Source of the DNA: Lachnoclostridium phytofermentans
GTDB taxonomy: Bacteria > Bacillota > Clostridia > Lachnospirales > Lachnospiraceae
Direction of reading: 5' to 3'
DNA: 5,867 nt
Assembly: GCA_003526525.1 (NCBI GenBank)
Contig: DPVV01000126.1
Location: 1 to 5,867 of the forward strand
The notes beneath the pieces are model-generated. The model saw only the letters and a program-made list of their open reading frames with translations. It was not told the origin of the DNA and did not search any database. Of this stretch, positions 5,639-5,867 are shown one piece after another (positions within the stretch are counted from its first letter, which is position 1; each line of letters begins with the position of its first letter). Position numbers and translations under genes: made by a program.

Positions 5639-5867
5639 ATGGGAGATGTTGAGCATATCAAACAAAGAAGAAGAGCACCAAAGTTTGCTCTTGGATTCAT
5701 TATATTAATTGCTGCCCTTGGACTTTTTATTTTAGGAACATCAATCGTTGTAACGCAGCAGGATGAATATACACTAATTCGCCAGTTTGGGAAAGTAGAG
5801 CGTATTATTACGAAGCCAGGACTTAGTTTTAAGATTCCATTTATTGAAGATACCGCAAAGCTTCCAA
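5639..5867 (+). CDS. hflC: HflC, SPFH/band-7 partner of HflK (5' part, cut by window end)
   Basis: An open frame starts at ATG 5639, two bases after the hflK stop, and runs off the window after 76 codons. AGGGGGTG (5621-5628), inside the last hflK codons, is the likely ribosome binding site, ten bases away. The N-terminus is short and basic (HIKQRRRAPK), followed by a membrane helix (about 17-38). Then comes the SPFH opening TQQDEYTLIRQFGKVERI (39-56) and KPGLSFKIPFIED (59-71), which align with the same segments of HflK (INEQEQAVVTTFG, EPGLHFKIPFIQ). The QFGKV form and the position directly after hflK identify it as hflC. It should form the heteromeric HflKC complex. The C-terminal two-thirds is not in the window, so completeness cannot be judged. 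Confidence 0.9.
   Translation, partial: MGDVEHIKQRRRAPKFALGFIILIAALGLFILGTSIVVTQQDEYTLIRQFGKVERIITKPGLSFKIPFIEDTAKLP

Noticed and set aside
1..5867. CRISPR array, tRNA, phage or transposon signatures
   Set aside because: No spaced direct repeats, clover-leaf candidates, transposase or integrase motifs, or terminal inverted repeats were seen.

Overview
The window reads as chromosomal DNA of a low-GC, spore-forming Firmicute, most likely a Clostridia/Lachnospiraceae relative such as the Lachnoclostridium phytofermentans group. The evidence is the AT-rich composition, strong Shine-Dalgarno sites, a CotS-family spore-coat kinase-like gene, SPOCS-like (DUF3794) proteins, a PEGA protein with an Asn-rich linker, and an hflK-hflC pair. 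The taxonomic assignment is inference. All six genes lie on the + strand. No RNA gene, CRISPR array, insertion sequence or phage signal was seen.

Positions 1-1285 hold two overlapping genes for unrecognised, all-beta-looking proteins. The first is a stand-alone SPOCS/DUF3794-like domain. The second appears to be a DUF11-like beta-sandwich domain followed by a divergent SPOCS-like domain. The first protein and the second half of the other align by eye from end to end, so they are probably diverged relatives that are co-translated. A 156-base gap follows. It ends in a hairpin whose 5' arm could alternatively pair with the ribosome binding site of the next gene. Positions 1442-2485 encode a CotS/YsxE-type protein with a kinase fold in which the expected catalytic and metal-binding aspartates are both asparagine, so it is probably a pseudokinase. 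The first three genes are all rich in cysteine. Together they suggest a small spore-surface or spore-morphogenesis locus, although only the CotS homology points directly to sporulation.

A good intrinsic terminator (about 2534-2568) closes that block. Positions 2629-4209 encode a membrane-anchored extracytoplasmic protein with a signal anchor, a beta-rich N-terminal region, two adjacent PEGA-like domains, a long Asn/Gly/Ser linker with an acidic centre, and a third PEGA-like domain at the C-terminus. A strong hairpin terminator (4271-4345) follows it.

After an AT-rich, apparently gene-free spacer, an independent operon begins with hflK (4701-5636) and continues with hflC (5639, cut by the window end). 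These are the two SPFH/band-7 membrane proteins that form the HflKC complex around the FtsH protease in well-studied bacteria. The hflK-hflC spacing of 2 bases indicates translational coupling. Nothing in the window functionally links the PEGA gene or hflKC to the putative spore block; they look like separate transcription units.
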